From the NCBI RefSeq assembly GCF_007830355.1, contig NZ_VLKO01000002.1, forward strand, positions 186,001 to 250,000: DNA of 64,000 bases, read 5' to 3'. The notes beneath the pieces were generated by a model that was given only the letters and a program-made list of their open reading frames with translations, searched no databases and was not told the origin of the DNA. Numbering within the stretch: the stretch's first letter is position 1; each line of letters starts with the position of its first letter. Source of the DNA: Flavobacterium tiangeerense (GTDB lineage Bacteria > Bacteroidota > Bacteroidia > Flavobacteriales > Flavobacteriaceae). Below are positions 46,401-54,872 of the stretch, piece after piece. Both the position numbers and the translations under genes were made by a program.

Positions 46401-46545
46401 AAGAAGATGATAATGCATCACTATTTCCTAAAAATTCATCATTAGGAATTTCTTCAACAAATTCGTTATTTCTTAGCGCCTCAACAATAGAACTATTTTG
46501 GTCTAGTTCCTCAACACTTTTCCAGTATTTTTTGTTTGATGACAT
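43489..46545 (-). CDS. actB: Alternative complex III iron-sulfur subunit ActB (molybdopterin-oxidoreductase-like)
   Basis: 1018 residues. A Tat-type motif, SRRDFLKYVGFS, lies at about 51-62 after a 50-residue hydrophilic leader. The middle (about 100-720) resembles a molybdopterin oxidoreductase but, as in other ActB proteins, need not bind the cofactor. The C-terminal third has four cysteine clusters for Fe-S centres: CTGCGACVIACHAENN, CQHCNHAPCETVCP, YCANNCPYKVRRFNW, and CSMCIQMT with CSNACSTGA. It carries electrons from quinol to ActA on the periplasmic side. Confidence 0.95.
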   Translation of the reverse strand: MSSNKKYWKSVEELDQNSSIVEALRNNEFVEEIPNDEFLGNSDALSSSSTSRRDFLKYVGFSTAAATLAACEGPVNKSIPYVLQPEQIIPGVADYYATSVFDGFDFANLLVKTREGRPIKIDNNTIAGAKFTANARIHASILSLYDSMRLKEPKIEGKDSTWSAVDAKIKSSIADAKAKGGQVVLLTNTLASPSTERLISEFVSKNPNSKHIVYDAVSESEALDAFELVYGERALVDYDFSKASLIVSVGADFLGDWQGGSFDTGYAKGRIPKAGKMSRHFQLESNMTLSGAAADKRLPMSVSAQKQALVHIYNIVTGSSVSVKLEDKFKSEVTKAAQQLKAAGSKGVLVSGIQDKNAQLLVLAINQALASESFVTAGLRQIRKGSASNVSQLVADMKAGKVHTLIMSGVNPLYTLADSVSFQEGLKKVKTSVAFSLKEDETALLSTVAAAVPHYLESWNDLSLVKGTYSLTQPTIRPLFNTKQFQDVLLSLNGTAGSFYDYIKNTSSSIISGSSWNKVLHDGVFVSTVPTVGSGSADYSAAANALAATKVSQGLELVLYTKTGLGDGQQANNPWLQEFPDPITRVSWDNYVTVSNADAIKYELSNEIVANGGLNGSYATITTADGLKLENVPVIVQPGQAVGTVGLALGYGRKAALKEEMMVGLNAYSLYKGFNNVQSITLAKADGEHEFACVQGQKTLMGRGDIIKETSLEIFNTKDAHIWNEQPMVSLDHKEVEATKVDLWDSFDRSTGHHFNLSIDLNACTGCGACVIACHAENNVPVVGKSEVRRSRDMHWLRIDRYYSSESTFEGDNERKENIAGLTSSLSTFNEMEKAGDNPQVSFQPVMCQHCNHAPCETVCPVAATSHSRQGQNHMAYNRCVGTRYCANNCPYKVRRFNWFLYNKNSEFDYHMNDDLGRMVLNPDVNVRSRGVMEKCSMCIQMTQATILKAKREGRTIVDGEFQTACSNACSTGAMIFGDVNDKDAEVAKLAADDRMYHLLEHVGTKPNVIYHVKVRNT

Positions 46546-46574
46546 ATATAAATATTAAAATCTTAATAATTTGA

Positions 46575-47912
46575 TTAATAGTGGCATTTACCACACTCTA
46601 AACCACCCATTTGCGCGGCAGTCAACTTATCTACACCATATTTTTTAGAAAGCTCTTCATGGATTTTAGTGTAATATTCATTACCCTCCATTTTAACCTC
46701 AGTTTTTCTATGACAATCAATACACCATCCCATTGTTAATGGAGCAAACTGTTTTTGAATTTCATATTCTTCAACAGGACCGTGACATGTTTGACATTCA
46801 ATTCCTCCAACAGTTACGTGTTGTGAGTGATTAAAGTAAACAAAATCTGGAAGATTGTGAATACGAACCCATTTTACCGGCTGCGTTTTCCCTGTATACG
46901 TTTGAGTTGCTTGATCCCAACCAACAGCAGTATATAATTTCTGAATTTGCTCATCATAAAAAGCTTTGCTATACTCTGGAGTAGCAGTTGTCTCAGCAAC
47001 TTCAGCAATGTTTTTATGGCAATTCATACATATATTTAGAGATGGAATACCTCCGTTTTTACTTACACGTGCAGCTGAGTGACAGTATTTACAGTTTATT
47101 TCATTATCACCAGCGTGAATTCTGTGTGAGTAATGTATTGGCTGTATTGGCTCATACCCCTGATCAACACCTACCTGCATGAAGAAACCATACACATAAT
47201 AAGCACTTGTAAGAAGTAGGAAAATAACAGTTACCAAAATCAAAAATTGATTTTTAGCAAACGCTTGCCAAATTGGAGTTGTTTTAGCTTTTGGTTCAAC
47301 TACTATCCCGTTTGCTTTTGCAACTTTAGACAGCACTTTGTTTACTAAAACTAACATTACTACCAACACTACTAATACTAGCGCAAGAGCAGCTAATATA
47401 AGATTGTTTGAAATACCGCTATCAGCAACTGGACCACCAGGAACAGCAGTAGCACCACCAGCAGCTGGAGCAGCTACTTCAGCTTTAGGCTCAGAAGTGT
47501 AAGCTATAATGTTATCAATATCAGCATTTGATAATTGAGGAAATGAAGACATTACTGACTTGTTGTTTTCTTCAAAAACCTTAACGGCTTGAGCATCACC
47601 TGATTTAATCAAGTCCGAACTGTTTTTTACCCATTTATAAAGCCATGCCATTTCGTACTTACTAGCAATACCTCTAAGTGCAGGACCTGTAGCTTTAGCA
47701 TCTAACTTGTGACATGCAGCACAATTTGCATTAAACAATTCTTTACCTTTAGCAGCATCTCCACCAGAAGCAGCAGCAGGAGCCGCGGCCGCATCAGGAG
47801 CAGCAACAGCGGCAGCTTCTTGAGCAAATGAAGTGAAAGAGAAAATTAACGATAAGGCTACGCCTAAAAATAATTTTCTTGTGATCGAATTATGGTTACC
47901 CACCTTTTTCAT
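46575..47912 (-). CDS. actA: Alternative complex III multiheme cytochrome c subunit ActA with fused monoheme domain
   Basis: 445 residues with a signal sequence (about 10-30). Six CxxCH motifs are present. One (CAACH, 64-68) lies in an N-terminal class I cytochrome c domain, and five (CKYCH, CMNCH, CQTCH, CIDCH, CGKCH) lie in the C-terminal half. An Ala/Pro-rich linker and one or two membrane helices (about 172-195 and 222-245) separate the parts. The pentaheme part is ActA proper. The extra N-terminal monoheme domain probably extends the electron path. It is the first gene of the operon, with a clear promoter 85 bp upstream. Confidence 0.94.
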   Translation of the reverse strand: MKKVGNHNSITRKLFLGVALSLIFSFTSFAQEAAAVAAPDAAAAPAAASGGDAAKGKELFNANCAACHKLDAKATGPALRGIASKYEMAWLYKWVKNSSDLIKSGDAQAVKVFEENNKSVMSSFPQLSNADIDNIIAYTSEPKAEVAAPAAGGATAVPGGPVADSGISNNLILAALALVLVVLVVMLVLVNKVLSKVAKANGIVVEPKAKTTPIWQAFAKNQFLILVTVIFLLLTSAYYVYGFFMQVGVDQGYEPIQPIHYSHRIHAGDNEINCKYCHSAARVSKNGGIPSLNICMNCHKNIAEVAETTATPEYSKAFYDEQIQKLYTAVGWDQATQTYTGKTQPVKWVRIHNLPDFVYFNHSQHVTVGGIECQTCHGPVEEYEIQKQFAPLTMGWCIDCHRKTEVKMEGNEYYTKIHEELSKKYGVDKLTAAQMGGLECGKCHY

Positions 47913-47996
47913 ATAGTATAATGATTATCTACTAAAAATTGGCACAGTCTTTACTAATAGACTTAGAAGGACTGCTCCTTTGTTTAAAATATTGGA

Positions 47997-48025
47997 CAAA
48001 AATACGATATAAGAACTATTCTCAA
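47997..48025 (-). promoter_or_regulatory. Promoter of the ACIII-oxidase operon
   Basis: On the minus strand, TTG (48025-48023), 18 bp, then TATTTTTG (48004-47997), a full -33/-7 match. It leaves an untranslated leader of roughly 80 nt before actA. Confidence 0.72.
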
Positions 48026-48080
48026 AACCCTAAAATAGTCTTAATTTCAATTTATATTTATTCTAAATAACGTATTTGAT

Positions 48081-48109
48081 TTGGTATTAAACACTAAATA
48101 TTAATTTTG
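48081..48109 (+). promoter_or_regulatory. Promoter of the SPOR-domain gene
   Basis: TTG (48081-48083), 18 bp, then TAATTTTG (48102-48109), a full match. It overlaps an in-frame TTG (48107) and so decides for the ATG at 48128 as the start. It is divergent from the ACIII promoter. Confidence 0.7.
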
Positions 48110-48127
48110 CATAAAAACATACACATT

Positions 48128-48517
48128 ATGAGAATTTTAAGCCTGAAAGCTTCACTTATCGCCCTTATTTCAACAGCATTTTTTCATTCGAAATCAACTG
48201 CACAACAGCAAAATATTTCCATAAAACAAGACTCAAAATTTGAGCAATTGCTTACAGAAAAAAGAAAAACAAATCAATCAAACACTGTAAATGACCGTTT
48301 TAAAATTCAAATTTACAGTGGCGATAGTGAGAAAGCAAAATCGACATTAAATGAATTTAGACAAGAGTTCAATGACATTGAGGGAACCATCGTATTCTTT
48401 GCGCCAAATTATAAAGTTTGGATAGGGAATTTCAAATCTAGAATAGAAGCCGAAAGACATATAGTAGCTATCAAAAAAAAGTATCCAAATCTCAATTTGA
48501 TTCGTCCCAACAAATAA
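48128..48517 (+). CDS. SPOR-domain exported protein
   Basis: 129 residues from the ATG at 48128, which follows the promoter above. A signal peptide (MRILSLKASLIALISTAFFHS, cleaved near STA) leads into a short linker and a C-terminal SPOR domain (about 60-129, DRFKIQIYSGDSEKAK to YPNLNLIRP). SPOR domains bind denuded glycan strands at division septa. This one has no membrane anchor, so it should be periplasmic. It stands alone with its own promoter and terminator. Confidence 0.86.
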   Translation: MRILSLKASLIALISTAFFHSKSTAQQQNISIKQDSKFEQLLTEKRKTNQSNTVNDRFKIQIYSGDSEKAKSTLNEFRQEFNDIEGTIVFFAPNYKVWIGNFKSRIEAERHIVAIKKKYPNLNLIRPNK

Positions 48518-48548
48518 AGATTGTATAAAACTCTTAAACACATCCACT

Positions 48549-48577
48549 AAAGCCGTTCTTTTTGAATGGCTTTTTTT
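48549..48577 (+). terminator. Terminator of the SPOR gene
   Basis: A 10-bp stem (48549-48558 with 48564-48573, one G-U pair), 5-nt loop and seven T. The stretch 48578-48723 that follows is AT-rich and I see no gene in it. Confidence 0.8.
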
Positions 48578-48723
48578 ATACACAAAGAAGTAAAAAAATT
48601 TAATTAAAAGAGCATAGGATTGTAAAATTACAAAACGCATAAAATGATAGTTATTACTGAATACCATTAATAAATTTAAACCTCTTCAATTACAAAATAC
48701 CATTTTACAAAAAAGTTCTAAAA

Positions 48724-48751
48724 TAAAAAAATCCCGACGAATCGGGATTTT
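48724..48751 (-). terminator. Terminator of the rimP-nusA-infB operon
   Basis: A stem of about 10 bp around TCCCGA/TCGGGA (48728-48737 with 48742-48751), a 4-nt loop and a U run on the minus strand, 20-45 bp after the infB stop. Confidence 0.8.
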
Positions 48752-48770
48752 AAAACTATAAAAGAAAAAA

Positions 48771-51653
48771 TTATTTCAATTTCTTTTTAACGGCAACTTC
48801 ATGGTAAGATTCAATAACATCACGTTCTTCAATGTCATTATATCCTTTAATTTGAATACCACAATCGTATCCTTTGGCTACGTCTCTAACGTCATCTTTA
48901 AAACGTTTAAGAGCTAATAACTCTCCAGTGAATACAACTACACCATCACGAATAACACGCATCTTGGCATTCTTAACAATTTTACCATCCATAACCATAC
49001 TTCCGGCAATAGAACCAACTTTAGAAATTTTGAAAATCTCTCTAATCTCAGCTGTACCAAGAATTTCTTCTTTCATTTCAGGAGCTAACATTCCTTCCAT
49101 TGCATCTTTCAAGTCATCGATAGCTGCATAGATAATAGAGTAATAACGGATATCTATTTCTTCTTTGTCTGCTAATTGTCTTGCATTTCCAGCTGGACGA
49201 ACATTAAATCCAATAATAATTGCATCTGAAGCAGAAGCCAACATTACATCAGTTTCTGTAATAGCTCCAACACCTTTGTGGATAATATTGATTTGTATTT
49301 CTTCAGTAGACAATTTAGAGAACGAATCAGACAACGCTTCAACAGATCCATCAACATCCCCCTTAAGGATAATGTTCAATTCTTTAAATTGACCCAATGC
49401 TATTCTTCGTCCGATTTCGTCTAATGTAATATGACGTTGAGTACGTACTGATTGTTCACGCATCAATTGAGAACGTTTTGAAGCAATTTGTTTCGCTTCT
49501 TTTTCGTCTTCAAAAATATTGAACTTATCACCCGCTGTTGCTGCTCCATCAAGACCAAGAACTGAAACCGGAGTCGAAGGACCCGCAACAGTTACAATGT
49601 TCCCTCTTTCGTCATGCATGGCTTTAATTTTACCATGATGCTTACCAGCCAACATATAATCTCCAATTTTCAAAGTTCCGTTTTGAACTAAAATCGTAGA
49701 AACATATCCTTTTCCTTTGTCCAAGAATGCCTCAACAACAGTTCCTTGTGCCGCTTTGTTTGGATTTGATTTTAAATCTAAAAGTTCTGCTTCAAGCAAT
49801 ACTTTTTCTAATAATTCTTTAACACCTGTTCCTACTTTCGCAGAAATATCATGTGATTGAATTTTTCCACCCCAATCTTCAACAAGTAAATTCATACCTG
49901 CTAATCTTTCTTTTACTTTTTCAGGATTAGCATTTGGCTTATCAATTTTATTGATAGCAAATATGATAGGAACCCCCGCTGCTTGAGCATGGCTAATTGC
50001 CTCTTTAGTTTGCGGCATGATATCATCATCAGCAGCAATCACAATAATAGCAATATCGGTAACTTGAGCACCACGCGCACGCATCGCAGTAAACGCTTCG
50101 TGACCCGGTGTATCTAAGAATGCAATTTTTTGTCCGTTATCCAAAGTTACTCCGTAGGCACCAATATGTTGTGTAATTCCTCCAGATTCACCTGCAATTA
50201 CGTTTTCTTTACGAATGTAATCCAGTAACGATGTCTTACCGTGATCGACGTGACCCATTACCGTTACAATTGGCGCTCTAAAAACTAAATCTTCTTCTCT
50301 GTCTTCAACAACCTGAATTGCTTCTTCGATATCAACAGTGATAAATTCAACTTCATAACCAAATTCATCAGCAACAATAGTCAACGTTTCTGCGTCAAGA
50401 CGTTGGTTCATGGTAACCATGATTCCAAGTGACATACACGTACCAATAACTTTGGTAATTGGCACATCCATCATGATTGCAATTTCACCTACAGTTACAA
50501 ATTCAGTAACCTTAATAGTTTTACTTCCTTCGTCTAAAGCTCTTTGCTCATCATCAGATTTCTGACGGTGTGTATCCCTTTTATCTCTTCTGTATTTAGC
50601 AGCTTTAGATTTACCACCTTTACCTTGTAGTTTCTCTAAAGTCTCTCTAATTTGATTTTTAACTTCTTCTTCTGTTGGCTCAACTTTTGCAACAATTGCA
50701 GGTCTGTTTCCTTTTACGAAACCAGGTCTTGCACTTCTATTTGCATTAAATCCACCACCACCAGTGTTAGGCGTAATTTTATTTGGATTTGGAGCACCTG
50801 GAACAGCAGGAGGCCTTGGCGCACCTGGTTTAGGAGCTATCCTTTTACGTTTATTCTTATTGGCATTAGCTGCCGCAGAACCTGGAGCACCTGGTTTATT
50901 AGGTGTAATCTTTGGCTCTTCTTTTTTCTTTTTAGGTTTATTGAATTGTGATAAATCAATAATCTGCCCTGTTAGAGTAGTACCAGATAATTTTTGGTAT
51001 TGAGTGGTAATAGTTTCGTCAGCAGCAACCTCTTCAGATTTTACCGGTTCAACTTTTTCAACAACCTTAGGAGCTTCAGGTATTTCAGCTACAGGTTCCT
51101 TTGCTACTTCTTTAGGAGAAATTACAGGTTTTGATTCTTTCGCATCTGAAGTAATTTTAGTATCCAAAGGTTTCGGAACAATTTTATTTTCTGCTGGCGT
51201 AATCTTTACAGCAGGAACCTCTACACTTTTAGGTGCAGACTCTACTTTTGGCACTTCTTTTACAGGAGGGACAATTGCAGCTTTTTTTGGATTTAAATCA
51301 ATCTTACCTACTTGAACAGGTCCAGATATCACCGCTCTTGCTTTGATAACTTCCTGTTGTTTTGCTCGTTCTTCATCAAGTTTACGTTTATCCTCGATTT
51401 CTTTTTCTCGCTCTAAACGTAATGCTTCCTTCTCTTTTCTTTTCTCTTCTCCCACTTCTTTAGAAGCTTCTTTATTCCCTTTGTCACCAGCAAATTGACC
51501 GCACAAAACATTGTATATATCGTCAGAAATTTTTGCGTTTGGATTTGCATCGATTGCAATTCCCTTATCTTTTAGATAATCCACAGCTCTTTCCAAAGAA
51601 ATATTCAATTCCCTTAAAACTTTGTTTATTCTAATAATTCTCTCTTCAGACAT
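48771..51653 (-). CDS. infB: Translation initiation factor IF-2
   Basis: 960 residues. The N-terminal IF2N domain ([21 protein letters not shown]) is followed by a long Pro/Lys/Glu-rich linker (about 75-330) and a second N-terminal element. The GTPase domain comes next ([29 protein letters not shown]), then beta-barrel domains and the C-terminal fMet-tRNA-binding domain. It places initiator tRNA on the 30S subunit. It is the last gene of the rimP-nusA-infB set. Confidence 0.97.
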   Translation of the reverse strand: MSEERIIRINKVLRELNISLERAVDYLKDKGIAIDANPNAKISDDIYNVLCGQFAGDKGNKEASKEVGEEKRKEKEALRLEREKEIEDKRKLDEERAKQQEVIKARAVISGPVQVGKIDLNPKKAAIVPPVKEVPKVESAPKSVEVPAVKITPAENKIVPKPLDTKITSDAKESKPVISPKEVAKEPVAEIPEAPKVVEKVEPVKSEEVAADETITTQYQKLSGTTLTGQIIDLSQFNKPKKKKEEPKITPNKPGAPGSAAANANKNKRKRIAPKPGAPRPPAVPGAPNPNKITPNTGGGGFNANRSARPGFVKGNRPAIVAKVEPTEEEVKNQIRETLEKLQGKGGKSKAAKYRRDKRDTHRQKSDDEQRALDEGSKTIKVTEFVTVGEIAIMMDVPITKVIGTCMSLGIMVTMNQRLDAETLTIVADEFGYEVEFITVDIEEAIQVVEDREEDLVFRAPIVTVMGHVDHGKTSLLDYIRKENVIAGESGGITQHIGAYGVTLDNGQKIAFLDTPGHEAFTAMRARGAQVTDIAIIVIAADDDIMPQTKEAISHAQAAGVPIIFAINKIDKPNANPEKVKERLAGMNLLVEDWGGKIQSHDISAKVGTGVKELLEKVLLEAELLDLKSNPNKAAQGTVVEAFLDKGKGYVSTILVQNGTLKIGDYMLAGKHHGKIKAMHDERGNIVTVAGPSTPVSVLGLDGAATAGDKFNIFEDEKEAKQIASKRSQLMREQSVRTQRHITLDEIGRRIALGQFKELNIILKGDVDGSVEALSDSFSKLSTEEIQINIIHKGVGAITETDVMLASASDAIIIGFNVRPAGNARQLADKEEIDIRYYSIIYAAIDDLKDAMEGMLAPEMKEEILGTAEIREIFKISKVGSIAGSMVMDGKIVKNAKMRVIRDGVVVFTGELLALKRFKDDVRDVAKGYDCGIQIKGYNDIEERDVIESYHEVAVKKKLK

Positions 51654-51763
51654 AAAACCTTTTTATATTTACCTTTTTTGTTATTCCTCACTTTACTCCT
51701 ATCCGATACCTACCGAACTAGATTTATTGTAAAATGGCATGTTTATAGTTGAAGACCCGTTGA

Positions 51764-53017
51764 CTAACTGTCAAATTCCTCTTTTAATATTCTCATTACA
51801 TCTAAGATTGTTTCCTCTTCTAGATCTGTTCTTCTAACTAAGTCATCTACATCTTGGCTCAAGATACTTTTTGCAGTATCCAAACCAATTTTAGCAAATT
51901 CCTCAATAACCCAATCCTCAATTTCATCTGAAAATTCAGTTAACTCAACGTCATCCTCATCAGCAGTAGCACCAGCTACATCACCCTCACGAATCACGTC
52001 TAATTCATATCCTGTCAATAATCCAGCTAATTTAATATTGTGTCCTCCACGACCAATAGCTTTAGAAACCTCCTCTAATTTCAAGAAAACTTCAGCTCTT
52101 TTAGTTTCCTCATTGATTTTAATTGAAGAAACTTTTGCTGGACTTAAAGCACGTGTTATTAATAACTGAATATTACTAGTATAATTGATAACATCAATAT
52201 TCTCATTTCCTAATTCACGAACAATACCATGAATTCTAGAACCTTTCATTCCCACACAAGCACCTACAGGATCAATTCTATCGTCATAAGAATCTACGGC
52301 TACTTTTGCTTTTTCACCAGGTATTCTTACCACTTTTTTAACCATTATTAAACCGTCAAAAACTTCAGGAATTTCTTGTTCAAATAATTTTTCCAAAAAC
52401 TTCTCAGAAGTTCTAGACATAATTATTTGCGGTTTATTTCCTTTCAATTCAACACTTTCTATAATACCTCTAACATTATCACCTTTACGGAAAAAGTCAG
52501 ATGGGATTTGTTTTTCTTTTGGAAGCACAATTTCATTCCCTTCATCATCTACTAAAATAACAACTCTAGGACGTACATGATGTACTTCGGCAGTATAAAT
52601 ATCACCAATTAAATCCTTAAATTGCTTGTAAAGATTCGTATTGTCGTGCTCATGTATTTTTGAAATCAAGTTTTGGCGTAAAGCAAGAATAGCTCTACGA
52701 CCTAAATCAATAAGTTTTACTTCTTCAGATACTTCTTCACCAATTTCAAAATCTGGTTCAATCTTTCTAGCTTCTGTTAAAGTTATTTCAAGGTGATCAA
52801 AGTCTAAATCTTCATCCGCAACGATTACTCTTCTTTGCCATATCTCCATATCTCCTTTGTCAGGATTTATGATGATGTCAAAATTATCATCTGAACCGTA
52901 CTTTTTCTTCAATGCATTTCTAAATACATCTTCTAAAATTGCCATAAGCGTTACACGATCAATGAGTTTATCATCTTTAAACTCTGAAAATGAATCGATT
53001 AATGCTAAATTTTCCAT
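51764..53017 (-). CDS. nusA: Transcription termination/antitermination factor NusA
   Basis: 417 residues. The N-terminal RNA-polymerase-binding domain (about 1-130) leads into an S1 domain (about 135-200) and KH domains (VGACVGMKGSRIHGIVRELG and VSKAIGRGGHNIKLAG). There is a short acidic C-terminal region with EDWVIEEFAKIGLDTAK rather than the two AR2 repeats of the E. coli protein. It binds elongating polymerase and modulates pausing and termination. It is 13 bp after rimP. Confidence 0.96.
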   Translation of the reverse strand: MENLALIDSFSEFKDDKLIDRVTLMAILEDVFRNALKKKYGSDDNFDIIINPDKGDMEIWQRRVIVADEDLDFDHLEITLTEARKIEPDFEIGEEVSEEVKLIDLGRRAILALRQNLISKIHEHDNTNLYKQFKDLIGDIYTAEVHHVRPRVVILVDDEGNEIVLPKEKQIPSDFFRKGDNVRGIIESVELKGNKPQIIMSRTSEKFLEKLFEQEIPEVFDGLIMVKKVVRIPGEKAKVAVDSYDDRIDPVGACVGMKGSRIHGIVRELGNENIDVINYTSNIQLLITRALSPAKVSSIKINEETKRAEVFLKLEEVSKAIGRGGHNIKLAGLLTGYELDVIREGDVAGATADEDDVELTEFSDEIEDWVIEEFAKIGLDTAKSILSQDVDDLVRRTDLEEETILDVMRILKEEFDS

Positions 53018-53030
53018 GCGAATTCTTTAA

Positions 53031-53495
53031 TTAAAATGTTACTGTAACAATTGCTTCTTTAATATCTCCATAAGGAAGTTGTAATTCCTTTTGAATTGTC
53101 TCTTTCCCCTTACCTATTTTCTTAGGCTCTCTTGCTTGCCATGACAAAATTACAAAATCATCATTAGCATCCACTAATTCTGCTTCAATAATTTCTGCAT
53201 TTGTCTTCACAATCAAGGTTCTACCTATATTTTTCTTGTATTGCCTTACTTGTTTCAAGGCAGATCCAACTCCTACTGAGGCCACTTCAAGAGAATAATC
53301 CTGCTCCTCTCTATCCAGCTTGCTGTCAATAAATTTACTCACATCAATACAGTCTTGCAAGGCCACACCTTGATCTCCATCTAGCGCAACGATAACTTTA
53401 AAAGCATTTGTAACCACTAGGTCAATTAGAAATATCGAAGGCTTCTCTGCTAAGCAATCGCCCAAAACTGAATGTAACTTTTCTTTAAATGTCAT
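53031..53495 (-). CDS. rimP: Ribosome maturation factor RimP
   Basis: 154 residues from the ATG at 53495 ([19 protein letters not shown]). An earlier ATG at 53531 lies in the hairpin described next and is unlikely to be used. RimP features include [24 protein letters not shown] (SPGLDRPL-like region) and the C-terminal beta domain ([16 protein letters not shown]). It is needed for 30S assembly. It heads the operon with nusA and infB, as in most bacteria. Confidence 0.93.
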   Translation of the reverse strand: MTFKEKLHSVLGDCLAEKPSIFLIDLVVTNAFKVIVALDGDQGVALQDCIDVSKFIDSKLDREEQDYSLEVASVGVGSALKQVRQYKKNIGRTLIVKTNAEIIEAELVDANDDFVILSWQAREPKKIGKGKETIQKELQLPYGDIKEAIVTVTF

Positions 53496-53503
53496 ATTTT
53501 TAT

Positions 53504-53529
53504 AAAAAGAGGGGACTAATCGTCCCCTC
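53504..53529 (-). terminator. Terminator-like hairpin in the rimP leader
   Basis: On the minus strand a perfect 8-bp GC-rich stem (53529-53522 with 53516-53509), 5-nt loop and five U, located 8-34 nt upstream of the rimP ATG and downstream of its -7 element. It has no U tract on the plus strand. It could act as an attenuator of the rimP-nusA-infB operon. Confidence 0.7.
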
Positions 53530-53557
53530 ATTATCTAGTTTTTAATAAATAACGGTG

Positions 53558-53565
53558 CAAAGATA
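53558..53565 (-). promoter_or_regulatory. -7 element TATCTTTG for rimP-nusA-infB
   Basis: Full TAnnTTTG match on the minus strand, 62 bp before the rimP ATG. The nearest upstream TTG is at 11 bp, too close, so only the -7 part is supported. Confidence 0.5.
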
Positions 53566-53673
53566 GTGTTTTTTTACAAATTAAAATAATTGACCGCTTT
53601 AAAAAAATTTCTTATCTTTAATATCAAGTTAAAAACAACTTGTTGATTCCCATAATTTAACACTTATTTGATT

Positions 53674-54498
53674 ATGAAACACATTTTAGTTCCCACTGAT
53701 TTTTCTGAACAAGCTGAATACGCATTAAAAGCTGCAGCTGTACTTGCTAAAAAAAATAATGCCTCAATTTACCTATTGCATTTACTAGAACTTCCCAACC
53801 AGATGAGCGATGCCGTTTCGAGCGGAAAAAGCATTCCTGAAGTAATTTTATTTATTCGAAAGGCGAATGAAAGACTGGAAAATATAAAATCACAATCTTA
53901 CCTAGACGGCATTGTGGTAGAAAGCAGCGTTCAGTTAGAAAAAGCATTTTCTGGAATTTTATCCTTTAATGAAACTAACGAAATTGATTTAATTATTATG
54001 GGCTCACACGGAAGCTCAAACACAGAACACTTATTCATAGGTTCAAATACCGAGAAAGTAGTTCGCCTGTCAAAAGCTCCCGTTTTAGTTATCAAGAAAG
54101 CTCCCGGTGAATTCCAGATCGAAAAAATAGTTTTTGCATCTGATTTTTCAAAAGAAACTAAAAAACCTTTTAAGAAACTGCTGAAATTTAGTCAAGATAC
54201 AAATGCAAAATTACTTTTAGTCATGATTAACACTCCAAACAGTTTTAAAACCACTCAAAAAAGCGATCAAATTTTAGAAAAATTCCTGAGAAAATATGAT
54301 TTAGAAAACTACTCTACCCATGTTTACAACGATACCAATGTTGAAAACGGCATTACAAACTTTGCCGAAAGTCAAGAAGCCGACTTAATTAGCATTTGCA
54401 CACACGGCCGAACAAGATTGTCCCACTTTTTTAGCGGCAGCATTAGTCAAGGATTGATAAATCACGAATCCAGACCGGTTCTTACTTTCAGAATCTAA
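53674..54498 (+). CDS. Tandem universal stress protein
   Basis: 274 residues from the ATG at 53674 (MKHILVPTDFSEQAEYAL). A TTG two codons earlier is unlikely. Two Usp domains are fused, about 1-145 and 147-274. Each has the ATP-binding pattern G-x2-G-x9-G-S: GSHGSSNTEHLFIGSN and THGRTRLSHFFSGS. Such proteins are induced by stress and bind ATP in the cytoplasm. It is a single gene with a strong terminator. Confidence 0.92.
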   Translation: MKHILVPTDFSEQAEYALKAAAVLAKKNNASIYLLHLLELPNQMSDAVSSGKSIPEVILFIRKANERLENIKSQSYLDGIVVESSVQLEKAFSGILSFNETNEIDLIIMGSHGSSNTEHLFIGSNTEKVVRLSKAPVLVIKKAPGEFQIEKIVFASDFSKETKKPFKKLLKFSQDTNAKLLLVMINTPNSFKTTQKSDQILEKFLRKYDLENYSTHVYNDTNVENGITNFAESQEADLISICTHGRTRLSHFFSGSISQGLINHESRPVLTFRI

Positions 54499-54518
54499 AA
54501 TCAAAAAGTATTGTAAAC

Positions 54519-54547
54519 AAAAAAACCTCTCGATTGAGAGGTTTTTT
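54519..54547. terminator. Bidirectional terminator between the Usp gene and tRNA-Gln
   Basis: A 6-bp CCTCTC/GAGAGG core (54526-54531 with 54536-54541), extended by an A tract on the left and a T tract on the right. It can end the Usp transcript on the plus strand and the tRNA on the minus strand. Confidence 0.82.
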
Positions 54548-54550
54548 AAG

Positions 54551-54621
54551 TTGGTCTACTAGGACTCGAACCTAGAAAGACTGCACCAAAAACAGTTGTG
54601 TTACCATTACACCATAGACCA
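54551..54621 (-). tRNA. tRNA-Gln (anticodon TTG)
   Basis: On the minus strand a 7-bp acceptor stem (TGGTCTA with TAGACCA), D arm, and a 5-bp anticodon stem with loop TTTTGGT give anticodon TTG (reads CAA). The T arm has TTCGAGT between CTAGG and CCTAG. The discriminator is A at 54551 and no CCA is encoded. The size is 71 nt. A strong promoter lies upstream and a terminator a few bases downstream. Confidence 0.95.
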
Positions 54622-54656
54622 GTAAAATGCTTTGCTGTATTATTGCTTAGCGAGTG

Positions 54657-54686
54657 CAAATTTATACTATTTTTTAGTTTGCACAA
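54657..54686 (-). promoter_or_regulatory. Promoter of tRNA-Gln
   Basis: On the minus strand TTG (54686-54684), 19 bp, TAAATTTG (54664-54657): the ideal Bacteroidota spacing and a full -7 match. It predicts a leader of about 30 nt before the tRNA 5' end. Confidence 0.75.
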
Positions 54687-54860
54687 ATTTTTTTTACATT
54701 TTTATCAAAAAAAATTCATTCCGTTTTAAAAAAAGTTCTTGATTTAGTTGAAAAATATTCATAATCAACATGTTATTAATTAGAGATAGTTTTTTAGAAA
54801 ATAATGTTAATGCTATGTGGGTTAAACAAAAAAACATTTTCTTTGTAACTTAAATAATAT

Positions 54861-54868
54861 AATATTTG
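54861..54868 (+). promoter_or_regulatory. Weak -7 element AATATTTG before the DUF2723 gene
   Basis: One mismatch to TAnnTTTG, ending 4 bp before the ATG, with a TTTG 15 bp upstream. If real, the mRNA would start at or next to the ATG. Confidence 0.35.
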
Positions 54869-54872
54869 ATAC

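Noticed and set aside
48107..48127. TTG start adding seven residues to the SPOR protein
   Set aside because: The TTG is part of the -7 element TAATTTTG, so it would not be in the mRNA.
50652..51315. Several open frames of 79-103 codons antisense to infB
   Set aside because: They are shadows of the biased Pro/Lys/Glu linker of IF-2.
53496..53531. Upstream ATG extending RimP by 12 residues
   Set aside because: The extension is the hairpin itself; the later ATG gives the usual RimP N-terminus.
54654..54684. Inverted repeat GTGCAAA/TTTGCAC upstream of tRNA-Gln, considered as an operator
   Set aside because: It is explained by the -33 and -7 elements, which both contain TTTG; no regulator is indicated.
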